The notes: generated by a model from the letters alone, not told the origin. DNA of 64,000 nucleotides from Propionivibrio dicarboxylicus (GCA_945902805.1 CAMDMZ010000014.1:42149-106148), one strand, 5' to 3'. Counted from the first letter of the stretch, positions 1 to 9,789 are shown. Numbers and translations are program-made.

Positions 1-814
1 TCTTGTCGCCGCCGCTGGCAATCAATTCTGCGGGGACACGCCACATCCGGGCGAAGCGTTTATTCGTCGCCGTAATCCGGCCTTCGTTGTTGACCACCAG
101 GATGCCGTTGTCGGTAGCGTCCAGGGTTGCTGCGCTCAGGGAGAGCGATTCTTCCAGCAGGGTGCGGGCCAGGAAATCCTTGCGCAGCAGAAATTCGCGC
201 CACCAGCCGATGCCACCAGCCAGAATGAAGACCGTGATGATGTGGTAGGAGCGGTACAGGCTATCGTTCGAACTGGCCTGCTCGCCACTGGCGATAGCCA
301 GGCCGAAGCCGACAAGAACGATGGCGCCACCGGGCAGCGCGTAGTTGAAGCGAACCCCGAGAATGACGAAAAAATACAGCTCGAGAAAGGTGAAGTTCAG
401 GATGCCCACCCACGACTTGAGCCCCATGCCGCCTTGATGATCCATCGCCAGTAGGGTCCAGAAAAGGGCAAAGGCGACCAGAATCAGCATCACCATCATC
501 GCTGGTTCCCAGTATTTTCGAACGCGCGTGATAAAACTGATCGCAAGGGCGGCGCCCAGCACCGGGACACTCAGGGTGAGGCGGTAGAAATTGGCGGTGA
601 CCTGGGGGTAAGCGAGGAAATCGACGAGGAAATCGCCCAGAATCAAGAGCATGCCGAGCCCAATACTGGCTTGGGCGGCACGGAAATAGAAGTCGTTGTA
701 AAAGACCAGAAAGCGCTTTTCGAGAGCCGGATCGGCGAACGAGAGCAGGAGCCGCAGCGGGAGCGGTGTTTGGCGATGAGCCGGGTTCGGGGTTGCTGGA
801 ACTGGCACTGGCAC
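1..814 (-). CDS. membrane-anchored PAS-domain sensor, C-terminal part outside window
   Basis: On the minus strand one open frame enters at about 814 and runs off the window at base 1, so the output domain is missing. After a short Pro-rich start there are about six hydrophobic segments (roughly bases 720 to 190). A linker helix (LLEESLSLSAATLDATDNG) and the beginning of a PAS domain (GILVVNNEGRITATNKRF, then MWRVPAEL) follow. Membrane segments plus PAS are typical of sensor kinases and diguanylate cyclases; which of these it is cannot be told. No ATG exists near the N-terminus; GTG at 814 or 808 is the best start, with no clear ribosome site, so the start is uncertain. Confidence 0.6.
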   Translation of the reverse strand, partial: MPVPVPATPNPAHRQTPLPLRLLLSFADPALEKRFLVFYNDFYFRAAQASIGLGMLLILGDFLVDFLAYPQVTANFYRLTLSVPVLGAALAISFITRVRKYWEPAMMVMLILVAFALFWTLLAMDHQGGMGLKSWVGILNFTFLELYFFVILGVRFNYALPGGAIVLVGFGLAIASGEQASSNDSLYRSYHIITVFILAGGIGWWREFLLRKDFLARTLLEESLSLSAATLDATDNGILVVNNEGRITATNKRFARMWRVPAELIASGGDK

Positions 815-957
815 GAGCTTTCGGTAGTTGCTGGGTTTTGAGTCGTGGGCTTTGAGTTCTGTTCTAGCCCTTGCTCAGCTTACTGTTTAATTCTGCCCAA
901 TCCAACGCAAGGATTCAAATCCTCACACATTCGCATCTTGCGCCTCTGACGACGCAC

Positions 958-983
958 AAAAAGTCGGTGCTGGCGGGACGGCG
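958..983 (+). repeat. 26-bp dispersed repeat, copy 1 (intergenic)
   Basis: Core AAAAGTCGGTGCTGGCG followed by GGACGGCG. It lies between the partial sensor gene and the end of the GGDEF/EAL gene. One of 14 copies in the window. Confidence 0.85.
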
Positions 984-1011
984 GTGCCGCCAGAAATCCG
1001 GTGTGTGGGCC

Positions 1012-3528
1012 TTAATGCGACGCGTTGCAGCGGCGCACAAAGGCCTCGAAGTCCGCGACGGGTACCGGGCGGCTGAACAGGTAGCCTTGGTAGTGCGGGC
1101 AACCGGCGGCGCCGAGGAACACGCGTTGTTCCTCGGTTTCCACGCCTTCGGCGATCACCGCCAGCCCGAGCGCATCGGCCAGGGCGACAATGGTGCGGGC
1201 GATGGCGGCGTCGTTCGGGTCGGTCAATACATCGCGGACAAAGGATTGATCGATTTTCAGTTGATCGAGCGGCAGGGCTTTGAGGTAGGACAACGAGGAG
1301 TAGCCGGTACCAAAGTCGTCAAGCGAAAAGCGCACGCCATGGCCGCGCAATTCGTTCATCTTGGCGATGACGTCATCGGTGTTTTTGAGCAGCAGGCTCT
1401 CGGTCAGTTCCAGTTTGAGGTGATCCGCTGGGGCCCCGGTGGCCTCGACCAGCGATAGCACCTCGTCGACCAGGTGGGGCATGTTGAACTGGCGCGCGCT
1501 GATATTGACGGCCAGCGTCAGATGGGCGAATTCCGGCACCTTGGCCCAGTCGGCCAGACGTTGGCAGGATTGGTGCAGGACCCAGAAACCGATCGGCAGA
1601 ATCAATCCCGTCTCTTCGGCCACGGGGATGAATTCGGCCGGCGAGACCATGCCGCGCTGCGGATGCTGCCAGCGGACCAGGGCCTCGGCACCAATGACTC
1701 GGCCTGCGGCATCGACCTGCGGCTGGAAAAACACCGCAAACTGCTCGGCCACAATGGCATGGCGCAATTCGCTCTCGAGGGTCGCTCGCGCCGAAAGGAC
1801 CGCCTGCATGCCATGATCAAAAAAGCACAAGGTGTCGCGCCCGGCGGACTTGGCTTCGTACATCGCCGTGTCGGCGCGTTTCAGCAACTCCTCTGCCGCC
1901 ATTTCCTGACTGTCGAACAAGGCAATGCCAATGCTGGCGGAGCACTGATGATGACGTAGGCTTCGGATGCTCTTGCCAGCGAGGACCTCGGTCACGTCAA
2001 TCTCATACGGCTGGTTCAAGTTGGCGAGGATCTTTACGGCGACATTTTCCGCCTGCATGGGGGCTACATGACCGTCATCGAGACCTTCGAGAATCACCAC
2101 GAATTCATCGCCACCAAGTCGGGCCACGGTGTCACCGTCACGCATGCAGCCTTCCAGTCGCTTGGCGACTTCGACCAACAATTGGTCGCCGGCATCGTGG
2201 CCGAGTGTGTCGTTCAGGTTCTTGAAGTTATCGAGATCGAGCAGCATCAATGCGCCATGATGACCGTGGCGTTCAGCGACGGCGAGGGCGTGGCGCAGAC
2301 GGTCAATCATCAGGCGCCGGTTGGGCAGGCGCGTCAGTGGATCGTAGAAGGCGAGGTGCTTGATTTCATCTTCGGCCTGCTTGCGAAAGGTAATGTCGGT
2401 CAGTGTGGCGACGAAATTGACCAATTGGCCGGTTTCATCATTGACGGTGGTAATCGTCAGCCACTCGGGATAGATATCGCCGTTCTTGCGCCGATTCCAG
2501 ATTTCGCCCTGCCAGTCGCCACTGTGGAGCAGGCTTTCGGTCATCGCCGCATAGAACTCCGGCGGGTGTCGCCCGGACTTTAAAAGTCTCGGTGTCTGGC
2601 CAACGGCTTCCTCCGGGGGGTAGCCGGTAATCCGGGTGAAGGCACGATTGACGCGCAGGATGATGCGGTTGGCGTCGGTAATCATCATGCCTTCCTGTGT
2701 TTCGAAGGCGGTAGCGGCGACGCGCAGTTCGGATTCGGCCTGCTTGCGCTGGGTGATGTCGTTGAACAGAGTGACATAGCTTGTCGGCTCGCCGGCATCA
2801 CCCTCGATCCGGGAAATAGTGGCATCCACGACAACGGGCGTGCCGTCCTTGCGCTGCAGCGGGATTTCGCCCGCCCACTTGCCGTACTCGGTCAAGGCCG
2901 GTATGACGTTTTGCACAATGTGTTCGGCGGCCGGTGTGCGGGCAATCAGCAGCATTGGCGATTGTCCGACCATCTCTTCGCGGGAGTAGCCGGTCAGGGT
3001 TTCGCAGGCCGGATTGGTCTCGATGATCCGGTGCTGGTCGTCGGTGACATAGACGCCTTCGGCGGTGCCGTCGAGTACGCGGGCCGCGAGGCGTAAACGG
3101 CTTTCCGCCGCCGCCAATCGTCGTGCTATGGCCAGGTCGCTCAAGGCACGCTGGATGGCCGTGGGCAGTACATTGAGGAAGGCGTGATCCTTGATCAGGT
3201 AATTCAGCGCGCCGCGGCGCATCAGATCGACCGCGACGTGTTCGTCGCCTGCCCCGGTGGCGACAATGAACGCCGGGCGAGTGATGCGGCGTTCGTAGAT
3301 GCGTTCGAGCAGATCGGTGCCATTCATGTCCGGCAGCGAAAAATCCATCAGCATCAGCGTTGGTGGTGCTGGGCATGTTGCCAGCCAATCCAGCGCGGCT
3401 TTGCCACTGCCGACCGATACCACGTCGCAACCGAGATCCTCGATCAGTTCGGTTTCAAGCGCAGCCACCCCGGGATCATCCTCGATCACCAGGATCAACG
3501 GGCGCACGGCGTTGAAGGGGTTAGCCAT
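1012..3528 (-). CDS. response regulator with PAS-PAS-GGDEF-EAL output (cyclic di-GMP turnover)
   Basis: 838 residues. An N-terminal receiver domain (about 10-125; VIEDD, phosphoacceptor in LMDFSLPD) is followed by two PAS domains (about 145-265 and 270-390), a GGDEF domain with intact LGGDEF, and an EAL domain with EALVRW, DDFGTGYSS and VIAEGVET. Both catalytic signatures are intact, so both synthesis and hydrolysis of cyclic di-GMP are possible; hybrids like this often use only one activity. The start codon shares a base with the stop of the upstream response regulator gene, so it is the last gene of a kinase-regulator-effector unit. Its phosphate donor is probably the kinase at 3998-5950. 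Confidence 0.93.
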   Translation of the reverse strand: MANPFNAVRPLILVIEDDPGVAALETELIEDLGCDVVSVGSGKAALDWLATCPAPPTLMLMDFSLPDMNGTDLLERIYERRITRPAFIVATGAGDEHVAVDLMRRGALNYLIKDHAFLNVLPTAIQRALSDLAIARRLAAAESRLRLAARVLDGTAEGVYVTDDQHRIIETNPACETLTGYSREEMVGQSPMLLIARTPAAEHIVQNVIPALTEYGKWAGEIPLQRKDGTPVVVDATISRIEGDAGEPTSYVTLFNDITQRKQAESELRVAATAFETQEGMMITDANRIILRVNRAFTRITGYPPEEAVGQTPRLLKSGRHPPEFYAAMTESLLHSGDWQGEIWNRRKNGDIYPEWLTITTVNDETGQLVNFVATLTDITFRKQAEDEIKHLAFYDPLTRLPNRRLMIDRLRHALAVAERHGHHGALMLLDLDNFKNLNDTLGHDAGDQLLVEVAKRLEGCMRDGDTVARLGGDEFVVILEGLDDGHVAPMQAENVAVKILANLNQPYEIDVTEVLAGKSIRSLRHHQCSASIGIALFDSQEMAAEELLKRADTAMYEAKSAGRDTLCFFDHGMQAVLSARATLESELRHAIVAEQFAVFFQPQVDAAGRVIGAEALVRWQHPQRGMVSPAEFIPVAEETGLILPIGFWVLHQSCQRLADWAKVPEFAHLTLAVNISARQFNMPHLVDEVLSLVEATGAPADHLKLELTESLLLKNTDDVIAKMNELRGHGVRFSLDDFGTGYSSLSYLKALPLDQLKIDQSFVRDVLTDPNDAAIARTIVALADALGLAVIAEGVETEEQRVFLGAAGCPHYQGYLFSRPVPVADFEAFVRRCNASH

Positions 3529-4001
3529 CAGCGCTGCAGCGACACCTTGGGCGGTGTAATGGCGATCACGGAAATGAACATGCCGAGCCGTTTGATCACT
3601 TCGCTGAAGTCCTCAAAGACCACCGGCTTGGTGACGTAGGAATTGCAGCCCAGGGCATAGCATTCCGCCACTTCGCGCGGATCGTCGGTGGTGGTCAGCA
3701 TGATCACCGGCAGCGCGTGGAGCTCGGGATGGGCCTTGATCCGGCGCAGCACTTCGACGCCATCCATGCGCGGCATGCGGATATCGAGGAGCAGCATGTA
3801 GGCCTGCTCGGGATCACATTTCGGCTGCCCAGCAGGCAAGCCCTCGCCGGACAAAAACGCCCATGCTTCAGCACCATCGCGAAAGCGTGTGATCGGGTTG
3901 TGGATACCAGCATCTTCGAGATGTTCCTGAATCAGCATGGCGTGACCGTCGTCATCATCGGCGATCAGAACATTGATTTCGGTGGCGTGGTTTGCGCTCA
4001 T
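3528..4001 (-). CDS. single-domain response regulator (Rcp1-like)
   Basis: 157 residues, a lone CheY-like receiver: acidic cluster LIADDDDGHAML, phosphoacceptor in LLLDIRMPRMDG, conserved Thr in MLTTTDD and Lys in VTKP. The long loop after the first helix (FRDGAEAWAFLSGEG) is typical of receivers that pair with phytochrome-like kinases. I chose ATG at 4001 because it overlaps the kinase stop in an ATGA arrangement and has GGAGA just upstream; an in-frame start at 4052 would run far into the kinase gene. It has no output domain, so it likely relays phosphate between the kinase and the GGDEF/EAL protein or acts by protein contact. Confidence 0.9.
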   Translation of the reverse strand: MSANHATEINVLIADDDDGHAMLIQEHLEDAGIHNPITRFRDGAEAWAFLSGEGLPAGQPKCDPEQAYMLLLDIRMPRMDGVEVLRRIKAHPELHALPVIMLTTTDDPREVAECYALGCNSYVTKPVVFEDFSEVIKRLGMFISVIAITPPKVSLQR

Positions 4002-5950
4002 GCTTGGGAATCTCCGGATGATGGGCAGGCAGGTAGCTCGATGGTAAAGCAACTGCCTTCGCCGGCTGTCGATGTCAGCGTGATGTGGCCGTGCAGCCGC
4101 TCAAGGATGCGACGCACGAGGGTCAGCTCCAGTCCTTCGCCGGCGACCGCGCCATTGGGATCGAGACGGTGGAACAGTTGCCAGACCTTGGGCTGAAACT
4201 CCTCGGCGATGCCCAACCCGGTATCCGCCACGGAATAGCGCACTCGCCCGCCCTGAACGCTGCCATTGACGGTGATGGTCAGGGCGCGCGCCGGATCGCG
4301 ATACTTGACAGCGTTGTCGATCAGGTTGGTAAAAACCTGGTTGATTTGCGCCGAATCCGCCAGGCAGGGTGGCAGATCGCCGATCGTTACCGCTCCACCG
4401 GCTTGCTGGATCTGGATGGTCAGCGTGCCGACGATCTCATGCAGCAAGGCATTCATGTCCAGCGGCTGTATGGTCAGCTGTGCTCGACCCGCGCGCGACA
4501 GGCGCAGCAAGCCGTTGATCAGCGCATCCATCTTGAGGCTGCTGGATTTGATGAAGCCGAGCGCGGCCGGTATCCGCTCGCCCAACACCTTGGCCAGCGA
4601 GTTTCGCACCGCGTCGGGAACATCGTCTTGCGCCAGGCGGGCATCGATATCGCCCTTGGCCTTGTCCAGACGCTGGCTGAAGCCTTGAATATTCACCAGC
4701 GGCGAGCGCAGGTCGTGCGAAGCGGTGTAGATCATGCTTTCCATTTCTTCATTCTTGCGGGCGAGTTCGGCGTTGGTTTCGTCAAGCTCGACCACTTTCT
4801 GGTTCAGTTCCTGGGTGCGCTGGGTTACCGTGGCTTCGAGGCCGGCATTGACGCGCCGCACTTCCGCTTCGGCCGCCGCCTGAGCGGCCCAGGCCTGCGC
4901 CAGTTTCCAGCTACCGAAAGCGAATACGGCCAGCAGGATCGCGCCCACGCCAGTTAACCGGGTCCAAACCCCACGGCTTACGGCGTCCAGACCAGCGGCC
5001 GACAGATGAGCCACCGACTTCCAGACGTATTGCCGGGTCTCGACCTCGCCGCGACTGGGCACGAAAGCGTCAGCCGCACCGGTGCTCGATTTCTGTCCGG
5101 CAACCAGCGGATACACGGTTTGCCAGGTCCACAGGCCATCGGCGAGGCGTAGCTGGCCGCGATCTTCGGCGCGAATCCGCTGCCAGGCCTCGGGCGCACG
5201 CGCGGCCAGTGCAAGTTCGGGGCGCTTGAACATGAAGCCCCATTCTTCGTCCGGCTTGGGGCTCTTGAGCCAGTAACCCTCGCCATTCACCACCATGATG
5301 TGATCGGCGGCACCGGTCGTCGCGGTGGCGAAGGCCTGGAGCATTTCCTTGCCGTAGTAATTGAGGATGACGATGCCACGTTTCTTGCCTTGATCATCAA
5401 CCACCGGCGTCGCCACGCGCACCATGGGCTTGTACGGCATCTCGATTTTGTTTTGCTCGATATTCAGATCAAGCGGCGAGATGAAAACCTCGCCGGGCTG
5501 GAGCTTGAACGAGTCGGTGAAAAAGTAGCGGCTGCCCTTGTTTTGCAACTTGTCCGCCGGGACGACTACCGGTTGGCCCTTGACGTAATCAACGCGGACG
5601 ATCTCCATGCCGGTTTCGTCGAGCCAGCGCAGTTGGTCGTAGATGCCCTTGCTGCGCGAAAAGTTGGCGAAATCAGTGGCCAGATGAGCCAGGTTGTCGG
5701 GGGTTGGTGCATTGACTGCCTGGCGCATGGCGCTGTGCGATGCAAGAAAAGCAAGATCGCGGCTGATGCTCTCGATCTGACCGGTGAGCGTACCGGCACC
5801 CAGGCCGACGTTGAGGTTTTCCTGGCTTTTCAGACGGGTGATTTCGCTCTCGATTTCGGTATTCCCGAACATCACCAAACCGGCCAACAGGAGAACGGCG
5901 AGCGGCAGAAAAAACTTAAGGAACAGCGACACACTCTGTTTTTCAGCCAT
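3998..5950 (-). CDS. membrane histidine kinase with periplasmic cache-type sensor
   Basis: 650 residues. The first transmembrane helix is near residues 9-29, followed by a periplasmic region of about 280 residues with a double-cache flavour (YFTDSFKLQPGEVFISPLDL, RVATPVVDDQGKKRGIVILN), then a second helix (VGAILLAVFAFGSW), a coiled coil and a kinase core. The H box is TASHDLRSPLVN, the N box NLIDNAVKYRD and the G1 box VADTGLGIAEE. The last ATP-lid glycine motif is unusual (GEGLELTLVRRI where GEGIGLTLV is usual), which may lower activity. It heads the kinase-receiver-GGDEF/EAL set and lies 86 bases after nnrS on the same strand. The ligand is unknown. Confidence 0.9.
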   Translation of the reverse strand: MAEKQSVSLFLKFFLPLAVLLLAGLVMFGNTEIESEITRLKSQENLNVGLGAGTLTGQIESISRDLAFLASHSAMRQAVNAPTPDNLAHLATDFANFSRSKGIYDQLRWLDETGMEIVRVDYVKGQPVVVPADKLQNKGSRYFFTDSFKLQPGEVFISPLDLNIEQNKIEMPYKPMVRVATPVVDDQGKKRGIVILNYYGKEMLQAFATATTGAADHIMVVNGEGYWLKSPKPDEEWGFMFKRPELALAARAPEAWQRIRAEDRGQLRLADGLWTWQTVYPLVAGQKSSTGAADAFVPSRGEVETRQYVWKSVAHLSAAGLDAVSRGVWTRLTGVGAILLAVFAFGSWKLAQAWAAQAAAEAEVRRVNAGLEATVTQRTQELNQKVVELDETNAELARKNEEMESMIYTASHDLRSPLVNIQGFSQRLDKAKGDIDARLAQDDVPDAVRNSLAKVLGERIPAALGFIKSSSLKMDALINGLLRLSRAGRAQLTIQPLDMNALLHEIVGTLTIQIQQAGGAVTIGDLPPCLADSAQINQVFTNLIDNAVKYRDPARALTITVNGSVQGGRVRYSVADTGLGIAEEFQPKVWQLFHRLDPNGAVAGEGLELTLVRRILERLHGHITLTSTAGEGSCFTIELPACPSSGDSQA

Positions 5951-6036
5951 AAATATGATCCTTTGAATGTTTTCCGATCATACCCCTTGGCCCTGGCGAA
6001 ATGTCAGCTCGCAATCGATGCGTTGCCCGGCCGCGT

Positions 6037-7200
6037 TTAGTGCTCGCGGCCGTCGGCGCGTGGTTGCCACAGCCACGGAACATAGCGCCAGGCGAGTAAG
6101 CCGAAAGCGACCAGCCAGACGACAGCCGTAGCGAGGATCCACGTCAGATAGGCGGCCGGAAACAGTTGCGGTAGCACGATACGGAACAGAAGGCCGCCCA
6201 GCATCAGCCACAACACCCATTTGTCGGCAGCCTCGAACACGACCTTGTGCCCGGTATGGCCACGCGAAATGCGGATCACCATGGCGGGGATGATCAGCCC
6301 CATCGCACCGAGGGTAAATAGATGCGTCGAGACGGTGCCGACCCAGGCGACCGGGTGCCAAACGGCCAGGGACTCAAGCGCCAGTTGCAGAATGATGGCG
6401 AGGTGGCCGAGGACCATGATGCCGAGATCGATCCGACGCAGCGCCGGCCACGGGTGCCAGCTCAGCCAGCGGGCGGCCAGCAGTACCGTCAGTGCTGCTG
6501 TGAGCACGGTAGCCACTGGAGGTGGCAAGAACGGCGCGGCGACCAGGCTCAGCGCGAGCCCCTTGATGCTGTGGTCGACAATCGCGTAGCGCGGTACCGT
6601 GAGTTGCAGGGCGCCGCGCAGAAACTGCGCCAGAGTACGCTCCAGCATGATGAGGAAACTCAGCCGGAACAGGGCGATGCTCATCGCTACCCCGTCGGCA
6701 AAGTGCGATTCGGAAAGCAGCAGCCATTTCGCTGGCAACAGCAAGGGCAGGGCGACGATGAAGTAGAGATTGTCCGGGTAGCTGTCGTTCTTGCGGTGTC
6801 GGATTAGCGTGGCGAGCAGCATGGTGACCAGCGCACCGGGGAACAGGCTGCCAGCGACTAGAAACAGCGGCGTTGGCAATCCCGCACCGAACAGCATCAC
6901 CGCGCGATCCAGCAGCCAGGCGAGCACCAGCAGCAGGAGCGGCCAGCCGTGGTAACCGCGTATCGCCACCCAATTCTTGCTCGCGGTGAGCAAGAAGCCG
7001 CCGAGCATGGCGAGGCCGAAGCCGAAGAACATTTCGTGCGCGTGCCAGTGCAGTGCGCTCACTGGAAAAGTCGGTGCTGGCGGGACGGCGCCAGCAAACA
7101 TCAGCGCCCACGCCAGCGGCAGACTGAGCCCGGCGAGACAGGCGAGAGCGAAAAACGGGCGAAAGCCGACCAGCCAGAGCGGGTGGGCGAGCAACTTCAC
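6037..7200 (-). CDS. nnrS: NnrS family membrane protein, nitric oxide/nitrosative stress
   Basis: 387 residues, about 12 hydrophobic segments. The start HPLWLVGFRPFF and the motif LHWHAHEMFFGF are diagnostic of the NnrS family, heme- and copper-containing inner-membrane proteins that protect against nitrosative stress during denitrification. The GTG start overlaps the ubiT stop by four bases, so it belongs to the ubiUVT transcription unit. Residues AVPPAPTF in the loop before the first HAHEM motif come from a copy of the 26-bp dispersed repeat (7065-7090). Linking nnrS to anaerobic quinone synthesis makes sense under denitrifying conditions. Confidence 0.93.
   Translation of the reverse strand: MKLLAHPLWLVGFRPFFALACLAGLSLPLAWALMFAGAVPPAPTFPVSALHWHAHEMFFGFGLAMLGGFLLTASKNWVAIRGYHGWPLLLLVLAWLLDRAVMLFGAGLPTPLFLVAGSLFPGALVTMLLATLIRHRKNDSYPDNLYFIVALPLLLPAKWLLLSESHFADGVAMSIALFRLSFLIMLERTLAQFLRGALQLTVPRYAIVDHSIKGLALSLVAAPFLPPPVATVLTAALTVLLAARWLSWHPWPALRRIDLGIMVLGHLAIILQLALESLAVWHPVAWVGTVSTHLFTLGAMGLIIPAMVIRISRGHTGHKVVFEAADKWVLWLMLGGLLFRIVLPQLFPAAYLTWILATAVVWLVAFGLLAWRYVPWLWQPRADGREH
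7065..7090 (+). repeat. 26-bp dispersed repeat, copy 2 (inside nnrS)
   Basis: Full-length match. The gene is on the opposite strand, so the repeat is translated as AVPPAPTF. The repeat tail and following bases form an inverted pair GCTGGCG / CGCCAGC. Confidence 0.9.
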
Positions 7201-7718
7201 CGAAACAGTGACTGCAGTGGCTTCGGCAGGCGCTCGCGCAGCGCTGAAAAATCGATGGCGTCGAACATGTTCTTGACGTGCAGACTGAGTTCGGTGTCGC
7301 CTTCGATGCTTAGGCGGCGGGCGAAGAACAGCGTGTCGGGGTCTTCCTGGCGGGCCAGCAGTTGCAGGTAAGCGGACAGCGAGGCGGCGAAGGTGAGATC
7401 GGGTGGGGCTGCGTCAGGACCGCTGCGCAGAGTCGGTACGAAGCTGGCACCACGCACGCTGAAGTCGGCGACGGTACCGGCATCGAGGACGCGGATGCGG
7501 AAGTGGCGACCTTCCAAGGCGGCCATTTGCTCGGCATCAAAGGCGCCGAAGCGCCGTAGCGTATTGAGCGCAAGCGTGAGCGGGATCGCATGCGGCCATT
7601 GCGGCAGACGTTTGCCAATGGCGGCCAGCGACGGTGGCAAGGCGAAGGCCGGAACGGTAAAGCTCGGCAGTTTGACGGTGGGAAAGCGGAATCTCGGTGT
7701 TGCTACCTGCTCGTCCAT
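7197..7718 (-). CDS. ubiT: UbiT, SCP2-domain factor for oxygen-independent ubiquinone synthesis
   Basis: 173 residues. A Pro/Phe-rich lead is followed by an SCP2 sterol-carrier-like fold (ALEGRHFRIRVLDAG, DLTFAASLSAYLQLLARQED, DTLFFARRLSIEGDTELS), the hallmark of the YhbT/UbiT family. UbiT binds lipids and is thought to hold ubiquinone intermediates for the O2-independent pathway. ATG at 7718 overlaps the ubiV stop; an in-frame GTG at 7721 is less likely. Overlaps on both sides show tight coupling with ubiV and nnrS. Confidence 0.92.
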   Translation of the reverse strand: MDEQVATPRFRFPTVKLPSFTVPAFALPPSLAAIGKRLPQWPHAIPLTLALNTLRRFGAFDAEQMAALEGRHFRIRVLDAGTVADFSVRGASFVPTLRSGPDAAPPDLTFAASLSAYLQLLARQEDPDTLFFARRLSIEGDTELSLHVKNMFDAIDFSALRERLPKPLQSLFR

Positions 7719-8614
7719 CACGCGACCTCGTTTTCTTGTTTGATGCCGGCGTGACCAAACCAGTAGCCGTTGGCGTAACCGTCAGGTGCCCAGGCGGATG
7801 CTTGGGCAGTTGTTTGTCCATCCAGCGCGGCACGAAAAGCGTCAACCACCGTCAACGTGTGATGCGGTTGCGGGCTGATGCGCAGTGCCTCGACACCCAT
7901 CGCGACGAGTTCGTCGACTTGTTCGAGCAGTGAGTAGGTTTGCGCCGATTGCGTCTGGATGCCATTGAGTGAAAGGAAGGGCTGGCCATCGCGGGTGTCG
8001 AGTCGCATGCCTTGCGGATGGTCGAGGCACTTGAACTGGCAGTCGTCCTTGTTCAGGCCATAGTGCCGCGCCGTGAAGCAGCGCGCCGAGAAGGCCAGCG
8101 CTAACTGCCCGAAGGCGAAAACTTCCGTCTCGACGCCGGCCGGGCGTGACGCATGCAGGGCGCGGATGGTCGCGGCTGAGGCTTCCAGCGGTGGCACCCA
8201 GCGATACATGCCACGGGCGGCGAGAAAGGCCAGCGTGTGTTCGTTGTAGATATTCAGATGCGGGCCGGCGACGACGCCGAGATCGTATTCACGGGCGATG
8301 GCCAGAGCACCCAGATCATTGGCTTCGATCAGCGTGCCCGGTCCACCGGCTTCGCGCGCCAGGCGACGCAGGGCTTTCAGGTCGGTTTCTGATTCGAGCA
8401 GGGCTTGCGCGGCGAGGACGACTTCCTTGCCCGCATCGCGCAGATCGTGGGCCAGGCCGATCCAGTCTTCGGTACGCAGTTGCTGGCGACGGGCGCAGAC
8501 GGTTTCGCCGAGGGTGATGCGGTCAATCGCCGGATGCTCGGCGACGGTGGCGTAGAACTCCATGACTTCGGCTTTTGGCCAGAAGTAGAGCAAGGGGCCG
8601 AGGGAGATTTTCAT
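7718..8614 (-). CDS. ubiV: UbiV, U32 peptidase-like Fe-S protein for anaerobic ubiquinone hydroxylation
   Basis: 298 residues, close to the usual length of UbiV. The U32 family pattern is clear ([12 protein letters not shown] at the start, [30 protein letters not shown]). These cysteines match the four that bind a 4Fe-4S cluster in the characterised UbiV. With UbiU it forms the heterodimer that hydroxylates the quinone ring without O2. ATG at 8614 gives the conserved start; the frame could begin at GTG 8629. Its N-terminus overlaps or abuts the end of ubiU. Confidence 0.93.
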   Translation of the reverse strand: MKISLGPLLYFWPKAEVMEFYATVAEHPAIDRITLGETVCARRQQLRTEDWIGLAHDLRDAGKEVVLAAQALLESETDLKALRRLAREAGGPGTLIEANDLGALAIAREYDLGVVAGPHLNIYNEHTLAFLAARGMYRWVPPLEASAATIRALHASRPAGVETEVFAFGQLALAFSARCFTARHYGLNKDDCQFKCLDHPQGMRLDTRDGQPFLSLNGIQTQSAQTYSLLEQVDELVAMGVEALRISPQPHHTLTVVDAFRAALDGQTTAQASAWAPDGYANGYWFGHAGIKQENEVA

Positions 8615-8619
8615 GGTCT

Positions 8620-9630
8620 TTAGCGCCACGGCCGGTTGTAAGCACCGAGCGTGATCTGGCTGCCTTCGGAGACCTTCGCCAGTTCATTCGCCCAGGCCGG
8701 AGTCACGGTATAGGGTTTGCCACTTGACGTGGCATAGGCGGCGTCGATCGCCTGACGCAGGGTGCGGGTGACCTGCGCGACGTACATGGGGCTACGCTGA
8801 CGGCCTTCGACCTTGATCGCCGAGACGCCGGTGGCGAGGACGTCGGGTAGGATTTCGAGCAAATTGAGACTGGCCGGTTCTTCCATGGCGTAGTAGACCT
8901 CCCCGCTGACCTCGAAGCGACCTTTGCAGATGGTCGGGTAGCCGGCTTTTTCGTCCTTGCCGAAGCTGTCGATGAGAATGTCGTTGAGCCGCACGTTCAT
9001 GGTGTCGCCCTGGTTTTCCCAGCGCACGTACTTTGCTGGCGAGCAGGCGCCGACCGTATTTGGCGATTCTCCCGTTGCCCACGAAGACAGCCAGCAACGA
9101 CCTTCGTTCATCACGCACAGACTGCCGAAGCCGAAGACTTCGATTTCTACTTCGGTATTGGCGATGACGTTGGCCACCTGCGCCAGGGTCAATACGCGTG
9201 GCAACACCGCACGCTGGATACCGAATTCCCGGCGGCAGAAATTGATTGCCTCATAACTGGTGGCCGAGCCTTGTACCGAGAGATGGCGGCGCAGATTCGG
9301 GTGGGTACGTGCGGCGTAATCGAGCAAGCCAAGATCGGCCAGAATTACCGCATCGACACCACTTTGTGCGGCCTGGTCGACGGCTGCCGTCCATTCGCCA
9401 AAGCGCCCGACCTGCGGGTAGGTATTGATCGCCGCCAGCACCTTGCGCTTGCGCTGGTGCGCGTAGCGGATGCCGTCCGCCAAGGCGGCGGCGTCGAAGT
9501 TCAAGCCGGCAAAGTTGCGTGCGTTGGTGGCGTTACGAAAGCCGAGATAGACCGCATCGGCACCGTTATCCACCGCCGCCTTGAGTGCGGGCAGGCTGCC
9601 GGCGGGACAAACAAGATCAGGTTTGTTCAC
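8620..9630 (-). CDS. ubiU: UbiU, U32 peptidase-like Fe-S protein for anaerobic ubiquinone hydroxylation
   Basis: About 336 residues. [20 protein letters not shown] at the N-terminus and [17 protein letters not shown] and TICKGRF downstream match UbiU, with four cysteines for a 4Fe-4S cluster. The frame is open to a TTG at 9651; I prefer GTG at 9630, which puts the conserved [10 protein letters not shown] at the start, but no strong ribosome site separates them. It is first in ubiU-ubiV-ubiT-nnrS. A TTGAC-CTTG-ATCAA site and a TAGAAT -10 box sit just upstream, so expression should rise without oxygen, as known for ubiUVT in enterobacteria. Confidence 0.92.
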   Translation of the reverse strand: MNKPDLVCPAGSLPALKAAVDNGADAVYLGFRNATNARNFAGLNFDAAALADGIRYAHQRKRKVLAAINTYPQVGRFGEWTAAVDQAAQSGVDAVILADLGLLDYAARTHPNLRRHLSVQGSATSYEAINFCRREFGIQRAVLPRVLTLAQVANVIANTEVEIEVFGFGSLCVMNEGRCWLSSWATGESPNTVGACSPAKYVRWENQGDTMNVRLNDILIDSFGKDEKAGYPTICKGRFEVSGEVYYAMEEPASLNLLEILPDVLATGVSAIKVEGRQRSPMYVAQVTRTLRQAIDAAYATSSGKPYTVTPAWANELAKVSEGSQITLGAYNRPWR

Positions 9631-9674
9631 GGTCAAAGGTGTACAAGTCAAAAGTGTACAAATGAGAGTGCCAA

Positions 9675-9716
9675 ATTCTACGAGGCAATCACGGCGCGGC
9701 CTTTGATCAAGGTCAA
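9675..9716 (-). promoter_or_regulatory. FNR/DNR-type promoter of ubiUVT-nnrS
   Basis: Reading the minus strand, TTGAC-CTTG-ATCAA (9716-9703) matches the FNR/DNR half sites with one mismatch. TAGAAT (9680-9675) is centred 32 bases downstream, the spacing of a class II FNR promoter. The predicted transcript start is near 9668, just before the ubiU start. Seen in sequence; binding is inferred. Confidence 0.75.
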
Positions 9717-9789
9717 CCGCTGCAGATTGCTTGCTATTTGCCGGCCATCATCCAATATCATGGTGCATCCTCGCCATGAAAGAGAAATC

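Noticed and set aside
5300..6040. 246-residue open frame opposite the histidine kinase
   Set aside because: Antisense shadow without ribosome site or domain.
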